Shown here: one piece after another, positions 34,374 through 43,300 of the stretch
Layout of the letters: each line of letters begins with the position of its first letter
Position numbering within the stretch: position 1 is the stretch's first letter
Assembly: GCF_026240015.1 (NCBI RefSeq)
Contig: NZ_JAPIUX010000014.1
Location: 1 to 58,248 of the forward strand
Length of the DNA: 58,248 bases
Origin: Acetobacter farinalis
GTDB lineage: Bacteria; Pseudomonadota; Alphaproteobacteria; Acetobacterales; Acetobacteraceae
Direction of reading: 5' to 3'
The notes under the pieces: generated by a model
The model's database searches: none
Seen by the model: only the letters and a program-made list of their open reading frames with translations
Told to the model about the DNA's origin: nothing
Translations under genes and position numbers: made by a program

Positions 34374-34798
34374 AGATCAGACCTGAACCGCGAGAAAATA
34401 AAGAAGCAGCCTCCTGAGTGCTGCCGTGTGTTGGCCCCAGGGCCCGGCCAACACACGTTGCGGCCTTCCCGCCTTCCTGATCCCCCCTCCTGTAAACCGG
34501 CTTCTTCACCAAACCCGGTTTTTCCCCTGCGTTACCTGCACAGTGCGTCCTGTACCGTGCACCGTAACCATGCACCGGGCCCGACCGGTGCCTCCCCGCT
34601 CTGCCCGGCCACCTGCTCCCTCTATCCATCCGATCTGGCCGCCCGGCCTGCCCGACCGCCCCCATCTGCCCGGGGCCGTTTTTTTGTGCATGCACCCATG
34701 CACACACGTTTTCTTGACGCCCCCCGGCCTGCACCTGATAAGCGATACGCACCGCACTCCCCTCCTGCGCCATGACGCCATCTGGAAAGGGCAAGACC
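34374..34798. other. 425-base intergenic region between mtnA and ybaK with strong hairpins
   Basis: No gene is seen. It holds a perfect 12-bp stem (CGTGTGTTGGCC at 34425-34436 with GGCCAACACACG at 34446-34457, 9-base loop), a CACCGG/CCGGTG stem near 34576-34595, and an 8-bp inverted repeat TGTGCATG/CATGCACA at 34685-34704. The first stem probably ends the mtnA transcript, though no T-run follows. The rest is C/T-rich on the plus strand. Confidence 0.55.
34425..34457. terminator. Strong perfect stem-loop after mtnA (terminator-like, no T-run)
   Basis: A 12-bp perfect stem with a 9-base loop, 52 bases after the mtnA stop. The lack of a U-tract argues for a Rho-assisted end, an mRNA-stabilising hairpin, or a protein-binding palindrome. 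Confidence 0.5.
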
Positions 34799-35293
34799 AT
34801 GTCTGAGACAATAGAAACCCCCACAACCCGCTTTCTGGCGGCTCATGGCATTGCCTACACCATGCATGATTATGAATATGTGGCAGACCCCGGCAAAATC
34901 GGCCTGCATGCTGCGGCAGGTATCGGGATTGATCAGGAAAAGGTCTTCAAGACCCTGATGGTCGAAATTGATAAAAAGCAGGTGGTATGCGCGGTTATTC
35001 CCGTCCACCAGAAAATGAACCTGAAAAAGGTGGCCGCGCTGTTTGGCGGCAAGAACGCCCGGATGCTGGGTGCGGACAAGGCCGAAGCCCTCACAGGGTT
35101 TCAGGTGGGCGGCATCAGCCCGTTCGGGGCACGCACACCGGTGCCGGTGGTGTTTGAAAAAACAGCTCTGACGCTGGATACCCTGTATATCAACGGCGGG
35201 GGCCGTGGCCTTGTGGTGGGGCTTGCCCCGGCGGACGCCCTCTCCTGCGTGAACGGGCAGACAGCCGACCTGACAGTAGACCCCACCACCTGA
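34799..35293 (+). CDS. ybaK: YbaK/EbsC-type Cys-tRNA(Pro)/Cys-tRNA(Cys) deacylase
   Basis: A 164-residue trans-editing enzyme that hydrolyses cysteine mischarged on tRNA(Pro). Family marks are EKVFKTLMVEI with the conserved Lys (near 44), VVCAVIPVHQKMNLKKVA, the GGISPFGAR and PVVFE segments, and INGGGRGLVVGLAPADAL. ATG 34799 follows AAAGGG by eight bases; the in-frame ATG 34772 has no site. It is alone, with a long leader rich in hairpins. Confidence 0.93.
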   Translation: MSETIETPTTRFLAAHGIAYTMHDYEYVADPGKIGLHAAAGIGIDQEKVFKTLMVEIDKKQVVCAVIPVHQKMNLKKVAALFGGKNARMLGADKAEALTGFQVGGISPFGARTPVPVVFEKTALTLDTLYINGGGRGLVVGLAPADALSCVNGQTADLTVDPTT

Positions 35294-35448
35294 AGACCTT
35301 GGCTCCGATAAAGATGCAAAGCGTGAAAAAAGCATCACCCTCTTTTCCCGCGCTCCCCGGCAGCTTATGCAGGACGCTGGGAGTTCTTGAAGGCAAGGGC
35401 TCCTGACGCTCCGGGCACCCCGGAGGAATTTGTCTGGATGGAGACGAG

Positions 35449-36354
35449 ATGTCACGCAAGCTCTCTGCTGCCCTGCTGGCGCCGCTATGTCTGGCTGCCT
35501 GCGCCACCCAACCCGCGCAGGTTCCGGGCGCACGCCCCACCGTAGCCACCACCGGGGGCAGCGCTGGAAGTTACACCTCCGGGTATTCTGCCCACGTGCC
35601 GGATTTTGCCACCCGTAATTTTGAACCGTTCAACCGGCAGGATGTGGTGGCTATTGCCATGCGCGAGTGGCGGCTGTTTGGCAGCCCCGTGAATGATGAT
35701 GACCCCGAACTCCGCCCTGAACCCCAGACACCCGCCGTCAAACCCGAACGCGCGCCCGGCCTGTGGCAGCGCGTGGGGGAATACTGGTGGATCGGCATGG
35801 ATCCGGACATGACGGAATCCACCTTCACCGGCAAACATGACGCCAACGGGCAACTGACCAACTTTGTGCATGATGGCGATTATGCGTGGTCCGCTGCGTT
35901 CATCTCCTACGTGATGCGCGTGGCCGGAGCGAACAGCCGCTTCCCGTATTCTCCCAACCATTCCACCTATATCAATGCCGCTGCCTCCGGGCAGTCTCCC
36001 ATCCTGCGTGCGCAGGACCCGGCAACCTATGCCCCCAAGGCGGGTGATCTGATCTGTGTGGGGCGCGGCCGTGCCAAACAGTCCGTACGCTTCTCCAGCC
36101 TGCCCACCTCATACGGCTTTCCGGCGCATTGCGGCTATGTGGTGGCCACAGGGCAGAACGGGCAGCCCTTCGGCCGCCAGCTCAGCATTATTGGTGGCAA
36201 TATTGATGATGCCGTGGCCCTGACCCATGTCCCGACAGACCCTTCAGGCCGCATTTCCGCGCCCGGCGGGCAGAGCTATGACACCCGCTACCCATGGTGC
36301 GCGGTGCTTGAAGTGCTCTATGATGCAGAAGCGGAACCGGACGCGGGGCAATAA
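35449..36354 (+). CDS. DUF2272 lipoprotein (NlpC/P60/CHAP-like)
   Basis: A 301-residue predicted lipoprotein: signal MSRKLSAALLAPLCLAAC with lipobox LAAC (Cys18). The DUF2272 domain follows (from about residue 55), with REWRLFGSP, DYAWSAAFISYVMRVAG, PKAGDLICVGRGRAK and FPAHCGYVVATG. The order AWSAAFIS-...-GDLIC-...-HCGYV resembles NlpC/P60- and CHAP-type hydrolases, with the active-site Cys replaced by Ser in WSAAF; the His of HCGYV is present. It may act on peptidoglycan peptides or be a non-catalytic relative. GGAG lies near the start. Confidence 0.8.
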   Translation: MSRKLSAALLAPLCLAACATQPAQVPGARPTVATTGGSAGSYTSGYSAHVPDFATRNFEPFNRQDVVAIAMREWRLFGSPVNDDDPELRPEPQTPAVKPERAPGLWQRVGEYWWIGMDPDMTESTFTGKHDANGQLTNFVHDGDYAWSAAFISYVMRVAGANSRFPYSPNHSTYINAAASGQSPILRAQDPATYAPKAGDLICVGRGRAKQSVRFSSLPTSYGFPAHCGYVVATGQNGQPFGRQLSIIGGNIDDAVALTHVPTDPSGRISAPGGQSYDTRYPWCAVLEVLYDAEAEPDAGQ

Positions 36355-36515
36355 CCCCCCCTCCCCGGCCCCTGCCCTCACCCGGCAGACCCGGCTGGCC
36401 GCCCGTGCGGAAGCCGGGAGGGCGTCTTGTTATCCTGTTCTGAATACGCCAGACTTTGCCCCATCTGATGCGCGCAGATGCGAGCCTGTTGAACGAAGCG
36501 AGAAGGTGCAACCAG

Positions 36516-37556
36516 ATGACTGCAAGCGCAAACCCCTCCGCCCGCCCCGGCTGGCAGACCCTTTCTGCCGATATGCCCGGCGCTGTAGGCGGCACGCCGC
36601 TTATCCGCCTGCGCAAGGCCTCTGAAGCCACCGGCTGCGAAATTTATGGCAAGGCCGAGTTCATGAACCCCGGTGGTTCGGTCAAGGACCGCGCGGGTCT
36701 TGCCATTATTGAGGATGCGGAGCGCCGGGGTGTGCTCAAGCCCGGCGGAACGCTGGTGGAAGGCACGGCGGGCAACACCGGCATCGGGCTGACGCTGGTG
36801 GCCAATGCGCGGGGGTACCGCTGCATTATCGTGATGCCGGAAACGCAGAGCCAGGAAAAAATCGGCTTTCTGCGCATGATCGGCTCGGACCTGCGGCTGG
36901 TGCCTGCCAAACCCTACCGGGATGAAGGCAATTACGTGCATGTCTCCCGCAGGCTGGCGGAAGAAGGCGGATATGTCTGGGCCAACCAGTTTGACAATCT
37001 TGCAAACCGTGAAGGCCACCGCACCACCACCGCCCCCGAAATCTGGGAACAGATGGGCGGCAAGGTGGATGCCTTTACCTGCGCCTGCGGCACCGGCGGC
37101 ACGCTGGCGGGCACGGCCATGGGCCTGCACGAGGCTGCGGCCCGGGCCGGTGTTGCAGCGCCGCGCATTGTGCTGGCAGATCCGGAAGGCTCCAGCCTGT
37201 ATGGCTGGGTGAAGGAGAATGATCTCTCCGTTTCCGGCTCATCCATTACCGAAGGCATTGGCCAGTCCCGCGTGACGGGCAATCTGGAAGGTGCCCCCAT
37301 TGATGACGCCGAACGTATTCCAGACCCGGAAGCGCTGGACATCATCTACAGCCTGCTGATTGAAGAGGGGCTTTCCGTGGGTGGCTCTTCCGGCATTAAC
37401 GTGGCCTCCGCCATCCGCACGGCCCGCAAGCTCGGACCGGGGCACCGGATTGTCACCATCCTGTGCGATGGCGGGGCGCGGTATGAATCCAAACTGTTCA
37501 ACCCCGCGTTTCTGCGCAGCAAAAACCTGCCGGTTGCGCCCTGGCTGGATAAATAA
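36516..37556 (+). CDS. cysK: Cysteine synthase (PLP-dependent O-acetylserine sulfhydrylase family)
   Basis: A 346-residue fold-type II PLP enzyme making cysteine from O-acetylserine and sulfide. The PLP lysine is in FMNPGGSVKDRAGLAII (near 41-57). The substrate loop VEGTAGNTGIGL (near 80) differs slightly from the usual TSGNTG. The phosphate-binding loop is CGTGGTLAGTAMGL, and VGGSSGINVASAIR is near the C-terminus. ATG 36516 follows AAGG by ten bases; ATG 36456 would add 20 non-family residues. The closest alternatives are cystathionine beta-synthase-like or SbnA-type enzymes, but length and C-terminus favour CysK. Confidence 0.9.
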   Translation: MTASANPSARPGWQTLSADMPGAVGGTPLIRLRKASEATGCEIYGKAEFMNPGGSVKDRAGLAIIEDAERRGVLKPGGTLVEGTAGNTGIGLTLVANARGYRCIIVMPETQSQEKIGFLRMIGSDLRLVPAKPYRDEGNYVHVSRRLAEEGGYVWANQFDNLANREGHRTTTAPEIWEQMGGKVDAFTCACGTGGTLAGTAMGLHEAAARAGVAAPRIVLADPEGSSLYGWVKENDLSVSGSSITEGIGQSRVTGNLEGAPIDDAERIPDPEALDIIYSLLIEEGLSVGGSSGINVASAIRTARKLGPGHRIVTILCDGGARYESKLFNPAFLRSKNLPVAPWLDK

Positions 37557-37569
37557 GAGCCTCTGCGGG

Positions 37570-38157
37570 ATGCCGGGCCGCCACGCCCTGCAACACTGGC
37601 GCGCAAGGCGCCGGTGGGGCGTACTGGCCGTGGCGGCTTTTTTACTGAGTGGCTGTAATGGTGCGGGTGCGCCCCATGCGTCCGATACCGAAAAAGGCAC
37701 GCCCCCTGCGGCCCGGAAATCTGACACGGCTGCTTCCCGTGCGAGCCTGAAAGCAGGAGCCAGCCTTGATACCCGCTCTTCTTCAGACCTGACTCTTCAG
37801 AAAATACCCAGCCTGTGCTCTCCCTTTCAGACGCACCCGATGCTGAGCATCACGCTTCTGTTTGGGCTGAGCCGCCCGAACGAACCAGATATTCCTGAAG
37901 CAGAATGGCAGAGTTTTCTCAAAACAACGCTTACGCCCGCCTTCCCGGATGGGCTTTCCGTACTCCCCGCACAGGGCCAGTGGCGGGATAGTGTCACGGG
38001 GCGCACAACGCAGGAATCCTCACGGCTGGTGATGCTTCTTGTGGAACCCGCGCCCGATCTTGCCATACGCCTGGAAAATATCCGCACACGCTACAAAAAG
38101 CGGTTTATGCAGCAGTCCGTGGGACTGGTGGTCACGCCGGTTTGTGCAGGCTTCTGA
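37570..38157 (+). CDS. DUF3574 lipoprotein
   Basis: A 195-residue predicted lipoprotein: basic n-region (RRRWGVLAVAAFLLSGC) and lipobox LSGC near residue 31. A Ser/Ala/Lys-rich linker of about 50 residues leads to the DUF3574 domain: LLFGLSRPNEPDIPEAEWQ, TLTPAFPDGLSVLPAQGQWRD, SRLVMLLVEP and YKKRFMQQSVGLVV. The function of DUF3574 is not known. ATG 37570 lies 13 bases after cysK on the same strand, so they may share a transcript. The open frame reaching back to 37360 overlaps cysK and is not used. Confidence 0.82.
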   Translation: MPGRHALQHWRARRRWGVLAVAAFLLSGCNGAGAPHASDTEKGTPPAARKSDTAASRASLKAGASLDTRSSSDLTLQKIPSLCSPFQTHPMLSITLLFGLSRPNEPDIPEAEWQSFLKTTLTPAFPDGLSVLPAQGQWRDSVTGRTTQESSRLVMLLVEPAPDLAIRLENIRTRYKKRFMQQSVGLVVTPVCAGF

Positions 38158-38287
38158 ACAACGCGCGAGCAGCCAGCACGAAGAAACCTGCTTACCCTGT
38201 CAGTTCTGCAAGCCAACCCGGCCTGATACCGCGCCGCGGCACAGCCTGAACTGGGCCTGTAGCAGACGCACAATAGCCGGGAGGCAC

Positions 38288-38333
38288 AAAAAAACGCGCC
38301 CACAAGGTTTTTTATAAAAACCCCATGAACGCG
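38288..38333 (-). terminator. Rho-independent terminator after guaA
   Basis: On the minus strand a long stem (CGCG-TTC-A...GTTTTT with AAAAACC...GGGCGCG, some G-U pairs and a small mismatch) ends in a run of seven T, about 45 bases after the guaA stop. A smaller GC stem (CCCCGGCC/GGCTGGGG near 38343-38366) comes just before it. Confidence 0.7.
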
Positions 38334-38377
38334 CTAAAACCTTCCCCAGCCAGACTCAGGCCGGGGTTATTGGTTTA

Positions 38378-39979
38378 TTATTCCCACTCAATCGTGCCCG
38401 GCGGCTTGGACGTGATATCGTAGGTCACGCGGTTGATGCCGCGGACTTCGTTGACAATACGGCCCGCCACGCGGTTCAGGAAGCTCATGTCAAACGGGTA
38501 GACATCGGCAGTCATGCCGTCTGTGCTCGTCACGGCACGCAAGGCGCAGGCCTGATCATAAGTCCGGCCATCCCCCATTACGCCCACAGTGCGGACGGGG
38601 AGCAGAACCGCGAAGGCCTGCCAGATAGCATCATACAGGCCAGCCGCACGGATTTCTTCAAGAAACACCGTGTCCACCTTGCGCAGAAGATCCAGCTTTT
38701 CCTGCGTGATATTGCCGGGGATACGAATGGCCAGACCCGGCCCGGGGAACGGATGCCGCCCCACGATGGCTTCCGGAATATCCAGCTCACGCCCCAGATC
38801 ACGCACTTCATCCTTGAACAGTTCACGCAGCGGCTCAACAAGCTGCATGTTCATACGTTCGGGCAGGCCGCCCACATTATGGTGCGATTTGATGGTGACA
38901 GACGGACCACCGGTGAAGCTCACGCTTTCAATCACATCCGGATAGAGCGTGCCCTGTGCCAGGAACTGTGCGCCGCCCAGCTTGGTGGCCTCTTCCTCAA
39001 ACACTTCCACAAACAGGCGACCAATGGTCTTGCGCTTGATTTCCGGGTCCGTCACGCCGTCCAGCTCACGCAGGAACAGCTCGGATGCATCACGATGCAC
39101 AAGGCGGATATTGAAGCGGCCCCGGAAGGTTTTAATCACCTCCTCAGCCTCACCCGCGCGCAGCATGCCGTGATCCACAAAGATACAGGTGAGCTGATCG
39201 CCAATGGCTTCATGGATCAACACAGCCGCCACGGAGGAATCCACCCCGCCGGACAGACCGCAGATCACCTTGCCCGTGCCTACCTGTTCACGAATGCGGG
39301 CCAGTTCCATCTCGCGGAAGCCCGCCATGGTCCAGGTGCCGGAGCAGCCCGCAACATTATGCGTGAAGTTGCGCAGGAGAGCAGCCCCATGCGGCGTATG
39401 CACCACTTCCGGGTGGAACTGCACGCCATACAGGCGGCGGCCTTCATCTGCGATCACGGCAAAAGGTGCGCCCTCGCTCACCGCCACAATGCGGAAGCCG
39501 GGGGGCAGTTCCGTCACGCGGTCGCCATGGCTCATCCAGACCTGTTCACGGTTGCCACGCGCCCATGCGCCACGGAAGAGCGCGCAGTCTTCTACAATAT
39601 CAACAAAGGCGCGGCCGAATTCACGGTGCTCGGAGCTTTCAACCCGCCCACCCAGTTGCAGGCACATGGCCTGCTGCCCGTAGCAGATACCCAGAACCGG
39701 AATACCCAGATCAAACACCACCTCCGGCACGCGGGGGGAGTCCGGGCTGGTCACGCTGGCGGGGCCGCCAGAGAGAATAATGCCACGCGGGGCAAAGGCC
39801 CGAATACGCTCAGCCGTGGCGGTAAACGGCCAGATTTCACAATAAACACCACTCTCACGCACGCGGCGGGCAATAAGCTGTGTCACCTGACTGCCAAAAT
39901 CCAGGATCAGGATACGGTCCTGGTGAAGGGACTCGCTCAGTGCGGAGGAGGAAGCGGGGATGGTGGCATCGGCAGGCAT
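38378..39979 (-). CDS. guaA: GMP synthase (glutamine-hydrolysing)
   Basis: A 533-residue cytoplasmic enzyme converting XMP to GMP with ATP and glutamine. The N-terminal GATase domain has ILILDFGSQVTQLIARRVRE, GICYGQQAMCLQLGG with the nucleophilic Cys, and VQFHPEVVHT with His-Glu. The ATP-pyrophosphatase domain has the PP-loop GLSGGVDSSVAAVL and FVDHGMLRAGEAEEV. The C-terminal dimerisation domain ends with the canonical KPPGTIEWE. Fully typical in length. The start ATG 39979 has only a weak ribosome site. guaB is not adjacent. Confidence 0.97.
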   Translation of the reverse strand: MPADATIPASSSALSESLHQDRILILDFGSQVTQLIARRVRESGVYCEIWPFTATAERIRAFAPRGIILSGGPASVTSPDSPRVPEVVFDLGIPVLGICYGQQAMCLQLGGRVESSEHREFGRAFVDIVEDCALFRGAWARGNREQVWMSHGDRVTELPPGFRIVAVSEGAPFAVIADEGRRLYGVQFHPEVVHTPHGAALLRNFTHNVAGCSGTWTMAGFREMELARIREQVGTGKVICGLSGGVDSSVAAVLIHEAIGDQLTCIFVDHGMLRAGEAEEVIKTFRGRFNIRLVHRDASELFLRELDGVTDPEIKRKTIGRLFVEVFEEEATKLGGAQFLAQGTLYPDVIESVSFTGGPSVTIKSHHNVGGLPERMNMQLVEPLRELFKDEVRDLGRELDIPEAIVGRHPFPGPGLAIRIPGNITQEKLDLLRKVDTVFLEEIRAAGLYDAIWQAFAVLLPVRTVGVMGDGRTYDQACALRAVTSTDGMTADVYPFDMSFLNRVAGRIVNEVRGINRVTYDITSKPPGTIEWE

Positions 39980-40141
39980 GAGCTACTGTCTTTCTGGTCA
40001 GCGCCTGAGCGGCTTTACTAAACAATGAGACAACCACCGCGGGCCGGGGCGGCTGTATGCTAGACAGCGCATATAAAACGGTGCAGCCCGAACGTCACCC
40101 TATAATTGAGACTTTCCAATCCGCAGATCAGGAGCGTGTTC

Positions 40142-40597
40142 ATGAAACCTCACTCTCTTACAGCCAGCACCACCGTGCCACAGCCGGAGCGCGCCCTGCG
40201 GCTTGCAGGTCTTGCCATGCTGGCCCTGCTGTGCGGGGCCGCAGCCCCTGCGGCGGACGACCCGTATGGAGACTGGATTGGCACGCTGGTGGCAGACCAG
40301 GGGCATAACTGCCCGGTGCATAGTCCTTCCCTGATGCAGATCGAACCCAAACGCATGACCTTCACCCCCGAAATGGGTTCGCTGGTGCTGCGGGGTGTAC
40401 CCAACAAGAGCACGCAGCACTATCATGCACAGCTCATCCTGCAGGACTCCCACCATCAGCCCTTACCCATGGTGTTTGAAGCGCATCCGGCGGGAGACAC
40501 ATTTGAAGGCGTTTACGGCACCCCGGAATGCCGGGCGCACATCACCCTGAAACGGCCTGACGGGCGGACCTGGAAGAACTTTTTGGGGAATGACTAA
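40142..40597 (+). CDS. Secreted hypothetical protein
   Basis: A 151-residue protein with a long signal peptide (hydrophobic LAGLAMLALLCGAAAPAA, cleavage near residue 38). The mature part begins DDPYGDWIGTLV and contains GHNCPVHSPSLMQIEPKRM and TPECRAHITLKRPDG; two cysteines could form a disulfide. The compact beta-rich look suggests a small periplasmic domain, but I recognise no family. ATG 40142 has AGGAG eight bases upstream. It is divergent from guaA. Confidence 0.75.
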   Translation: MKPHSLTASTTVPQPERALRLAGLAMLALLCGAAAPAADDPYGDWIGTLVADQGHNCPVHSPSLMQIEPKRMTFTPEMGSLVLRGVPNKSTQHYHAQLILQDSHHQPLPMVFEAHPAGDTFEGVYGTPECRAHITLKRPDGRTWKNFLGND

Positions 40598-40667
40598 AAA
40601 AAATCGCGTTGCGTGAATTTTGGGGGTTGCCACCCCCAACACTCTCGGTTAAACACCGCGGCAAGGC

Positions 40668-40744
40668 GCACCCGTAGCTCAACTGGATAGAGCACCAGAC
40701 TACGAATCTGGGGGTTAGGAGTTCGAGTCTCTTCGGGTGCACCA
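40668..40744 (+). tRNA. tRNA-Arg, anticodon ACG, with encoded CCA
   Basis: The cloverleaf is complete: acceptor GCACCCG pairs with CGGGTGC, D-arm GCTCAACTGGATAGAGC, anticodon stem CAGAC/TCTGG-type with loop containing ACG, T-arm with GTTCGAGTC, discriminator A and CCA at 40742-40744. It reads CGN arginine codons (A34 normally converted to inosine). A T-run (CCCTTTTTT) follows at 40746-40755. Confidence 0.97.
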
Positions 40745-40755
40745 CTTCCCTTTTT

Positions 40756-41050
40756 TAATTTGAAGCTGGTTGTTTCCTCAGGCCTTCTCCTGAGGCCGTC
40801 GCGTTCCAGTGCGTTCTGCCTGCGCGACATTCCCGCACATCTGCTCGACATCGGCCTGCTGCCGTGACGCAGCACTTCTCCCGTCACATCCCTCGACAAA
40901 ACCTGATCCATGAGCATGATTTTTGTCAGCGCTCCCGCATATGTGTTCATCGGGGAAACCACGACAGAGCTTTAAGGTCTCTCCTTTTCTCCAAAACGTT
41001 TATACTGCGACAGGCTCCCTTTTTTCCGCTTAATCACAGGAGAGACGTGA
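40756..41050. other. Intergenic region between tRNA-Arg and the Ivy gene
   Basis: About 295 bases without a supported gene. Its minus strand has an open frame continuing through the tRNA, which is a known kind of artefact. No integrase fragment or repeat of the tRNA 3' end was seen. The last 100 bases hold the Ivy promoter region (TTTATACTGCGAC near 41000) and ribosome site AGGAG. Confidence 0.45.
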
Positions 41051-41470
41051 ATGAAAAAACTTTCCTTTATGCTTCTGGCAGTTTGCGTGGCGACACCCGC
41101 TTTCGCACAAAGCACGCAAACCACATCTGATCTGGCAAAAACTGTAAAATACCGCCCTGCCTATCATGCCATGACGCAACTCCCTGAATGGGTGACAAAA
41201 GCGGCGGCCGTCTCTGTCCCGACCAAAACACTGACACAGGATGGCAGGACCTATCTGATTGGCCATTTATGCAAACCGCATGACTGCGCCGACCATCAGC
41301 TTGATGTGGTGTTCTCCGCAGATGGAAAGACCACATGGGGCCTGCTCTCCCGCCGTTACGGAAAAACCCTTTACCAGATGCCGCTGGGCGAGCCGGATGC
41401 AGAAACGCTTGCTGCCCTGCTCACCTCCTATCACGACAACAACCCGGATGACGCTGTGAAGTCACCGTAA
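41051..41470 (+). CDS. ivy: Ivy-family (inhibitor of vertebrate lysozyme) periplasmic protein
   Basis: A 139-residue exported protein: signal MKKLSFMLLAVCVATPAFA, cleaved before QST. The mature part has WVTKAAAVSVPTKTL, the decisive loop CKPHDC near residue 74-79 (the Ivy motif that enters the lysozyme active site and is held by a disulfide), and HQLDVVFSADGKTTWGLL. Such proteins protect peptidoglycan from c-type lysozymes and can also restrain endogenous lytic transglycosylases. It converges on an SLT-type transglycosylase gene. AGGAG precedes the start. Confidence 0.88.
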   Translation: MKKLSFMLLAVCVATPAFAQSTQTTSDLAKTVKYRPAYHAMTQLPEWVTKAAAVSVPTKTLTQDGRTYLIGHLCKPHDCADHQLDVVFSADGKTTWGLLSRRYGKTLYQMPLGEPDAETLAALLTSYHDNNPDDAVKSP

Positions 41471-41501
41471 GGCAAACGCGGCACCGGTCCTGCCCGTTTC
41501 C

Positions 41502-41529
41502 CCATCTTCAAGACAGAAGATGCATTTTT
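41502..41529 (+). terminator. Rho-independent terminator after the Ivy gene
   Basis: Stem CATCTTC (41502-41508) and GAAGATG (41515-41521) with a six-base loop, followed by CATTTTTA. It lies between converging genes; the minus-strand transglycosylase transcript would pass it too, with fewer T after the stem. Confidence 0.55.
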
Positions 41530-41539
41530 AAAAAATCGG

Positions 41540-43012
41540 TTAGCTGTTCCGCACCGGGAAGCACGGCATGGACTGCGCATGCAGGATCTGACACACGCCG
41601 GAAGCCCCAACCCCGCTGTTAGCAACAAGCTGCGCCCGGTAAACGGCTTTTCCGGAAACAGAAGCAGACTGCACGGCAGGCGTGGCCTGCATGGAACGGG
41701 ATGCAAGAACGCGGTTTACGCGTTCCGCAGCATGACGTGCTTCAGCATAGGACCCGAAGGCCCCCACCTGCACCGTGCCCCCCTTGCCGGAACCGGATGG
41801 CGACACGGAGCGTGTGGCCACCGCAGAAGACAGCATGGGAGACCGGCTGGATACACCCGATGCGGAATAGGAACCGGGCAGGCGCAAAACATGCGCGGAT
41901 GAGGAAACCGGCGCGGTATAAACCGCACTCTGCAGATGCGGGGCCGGAGCCTGTTCTGACACGGCCTGATAAGCCAGCGTGCGCCCGGCACCCCTCACCC
42001 CCGCGCGCTGCGAAGACGCCTGAGCATACGATGCCGGTATGACACGGGTGGGCGGCAGGCTGCTCTGGCTGACAGCAGCCGTCTGTATGGGAGCCTGTGC
42101 CGCAGAGGCGGCCTCATCCGCAGCGGCGGTATCCGCCACCGGCTGCGTCTGCGCCGGGATAGAGGAAGGCGCGGTCTCGGCCTGCGCCACAGCAACAGGG
42201 GCCGCTTCCGGTACGGGGTCAGGATGCGGGATGTCCCGGTCCATCAGGCACGGGGCTGAGGGATCATACGCAGCATCCGGGTCTCTCAGGCAGCCATCCG
42301 CGCTGCGAGAAAGATCGGGGCGGGCGTAGAACGCTTCGGACGAGGCAACCTGCGTGGTCGTGCTCCGTATCGGCACAGGAGCCCACTTGCCCCGCACAGC
42401 CACACCGCCCCCCAGATGCGGTGTAATGGCGGCCACATAGTTCACGGTTTCATCCGGCAGATGGCGGCCGTTATTCAGGTAATCATCCACGCGGTCCGGC
42501 CCGGCATTATAGGCCGCCAGAAAGCCCGGCGCGCCGTAACGGTCATACATCAGGCGGATATAGGCCGCGCCAGCCTGAATATTGTCACGCGGGTTATAGG
42601 GGTCTCCCCCCAGGCCATACTGGCTCTGCATGTCCGCATAGGTGGCGGGCATGAGCTGCATCAGCCCCATGGCCCCGGCACCTGAGGTTGTAAGCCCGCC
42701 GTTCAGATATTGTTTGCCGCCCGATTCCTGCTGCATGACGGCGCGGATCCATGTTTCCGGAATAGCAAAGCGTTTGGCGGCCTGCCGGATATAAGGCCCC
42801 CACGGGTCTTCCGCAGGGCCGGGGGCGTGATAAGCAGGATGGGTGGTTTCAACGGTGCCCATGTCATAAATGGCATCCGGGTCATAGGCGGCGTTCGGGT
42901 CATAAACAGCGTGATAGGTGCGTGCCAGCGCAGGGACAGCACTCCCCGCCCCCAGCCCAAGGACCGTGACCAGCACGCATAACGGTTGCGCCTTTATAGC
43001 TCTCGTCCGCAC
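41540..43012 (-). CDS. Lytic transglycosylase with SLT and C-terminal SPOR domains
   Basis: A 490-residue exported peptidoglycan enzyme. The signal segment (CVLVTVLGLGAGSAVPALA) is followed by a repeat-like YDPNAAYDPDAIYD. The SLT domain (about 75-190) has VMQQESGGKQYLNG with the catalytic Glu, GAMGLMQLMPATY and FLAAYNAGPDRV. A long Ala/Pro/Ser-rich linker leads to a SPOR domain (about 405-488: VQVGAFGSYAEARHAAERVNR), which binds denuded glycan at the septum. The start is GTG 43012 with AGGGG upstream. A role in cell separation or remodelling is likely. The neighbouring Ivy protein could modulate it (speculative). Confidence 0.92.
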   Translation of the reverse strand: MRTRAIKAQPLCVLVTVLGLGAGSAVPALARTYHAVYDPNAAYDPDAIYDMGTVETTHPAYHAPGPAEDPWGPYIRQAAKRFAIPETWIRAVMQQESGGKQYLNGGLTTSGAGAMGLMQLMPATYADMQSQYGLGGDPYNPRDNIQAGAAYIRLMYDRYGAPGFLAAYNAGPDRVDDYLNNGRHLPDETVNYVAAITPHLGGGVAVRGKWAPVPIRSTTTQVASSEAFYARPDLSRSADGCLRDPDAAYDPSAPCLMDRDIPHPDPVPEAAPVAVAQAETAPSSIPAQTQPVADTAAADEAASAAQAPIQTAAVSQSSLPPTRVIPASYAQASSQRAGVRGAGRTLAYQAVSEQAPAPHLQSAVYTAPVSSSAHVLRLPGSYSASGVSSRSPMLSSAVATRSVSPSGSGKGGTVQVGAFGSYAEARHAAERVNRVLASRSMQATPAVQSASVSGKAVYRAQLVANSGVGASGVCQILHAQSMPCFPVRNS

Positions 43013-43300
43013 ATTCTGCCCCTATGACACCTGCGCGTCCGGCTTTGTCCTGCCTGTCTGGCGCGCCTGTTTTGACTGTTCGGCCTCTCCCGGAAAACTC
43101 TGAAGACGGGATTGGCCCAGATCAACGATTAAAGTTACCATTATGTCATTTTAATGAAACGGGCATTTCTCCGCCCCTTTCTGTCGGCTGCGCATCGGCA
43201 GTGCCCCGTCACACTCAAACGTGACTCCATCTCTTTAAGCATTGCACGCTACGCATAGGACCATCCCGATTTTGGGAAAAATCTTGTCCAAGAGACGATC

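Noticed and set aside
40594..40962. Minus-strand frame of 122 codons crossing the tRNA-Arg gene
   Set aside because: Its middle (ETRTPNPQIRSLVLYPVELR) is the well-known false protein antisense to tRNA-Arg; the tRNA explains the conservation.
40745..41050. tRNA-Arg as an integration site for an island
   Set aside because: No integrase remnant and no second copy of the tRNA 3' end were found in the window.
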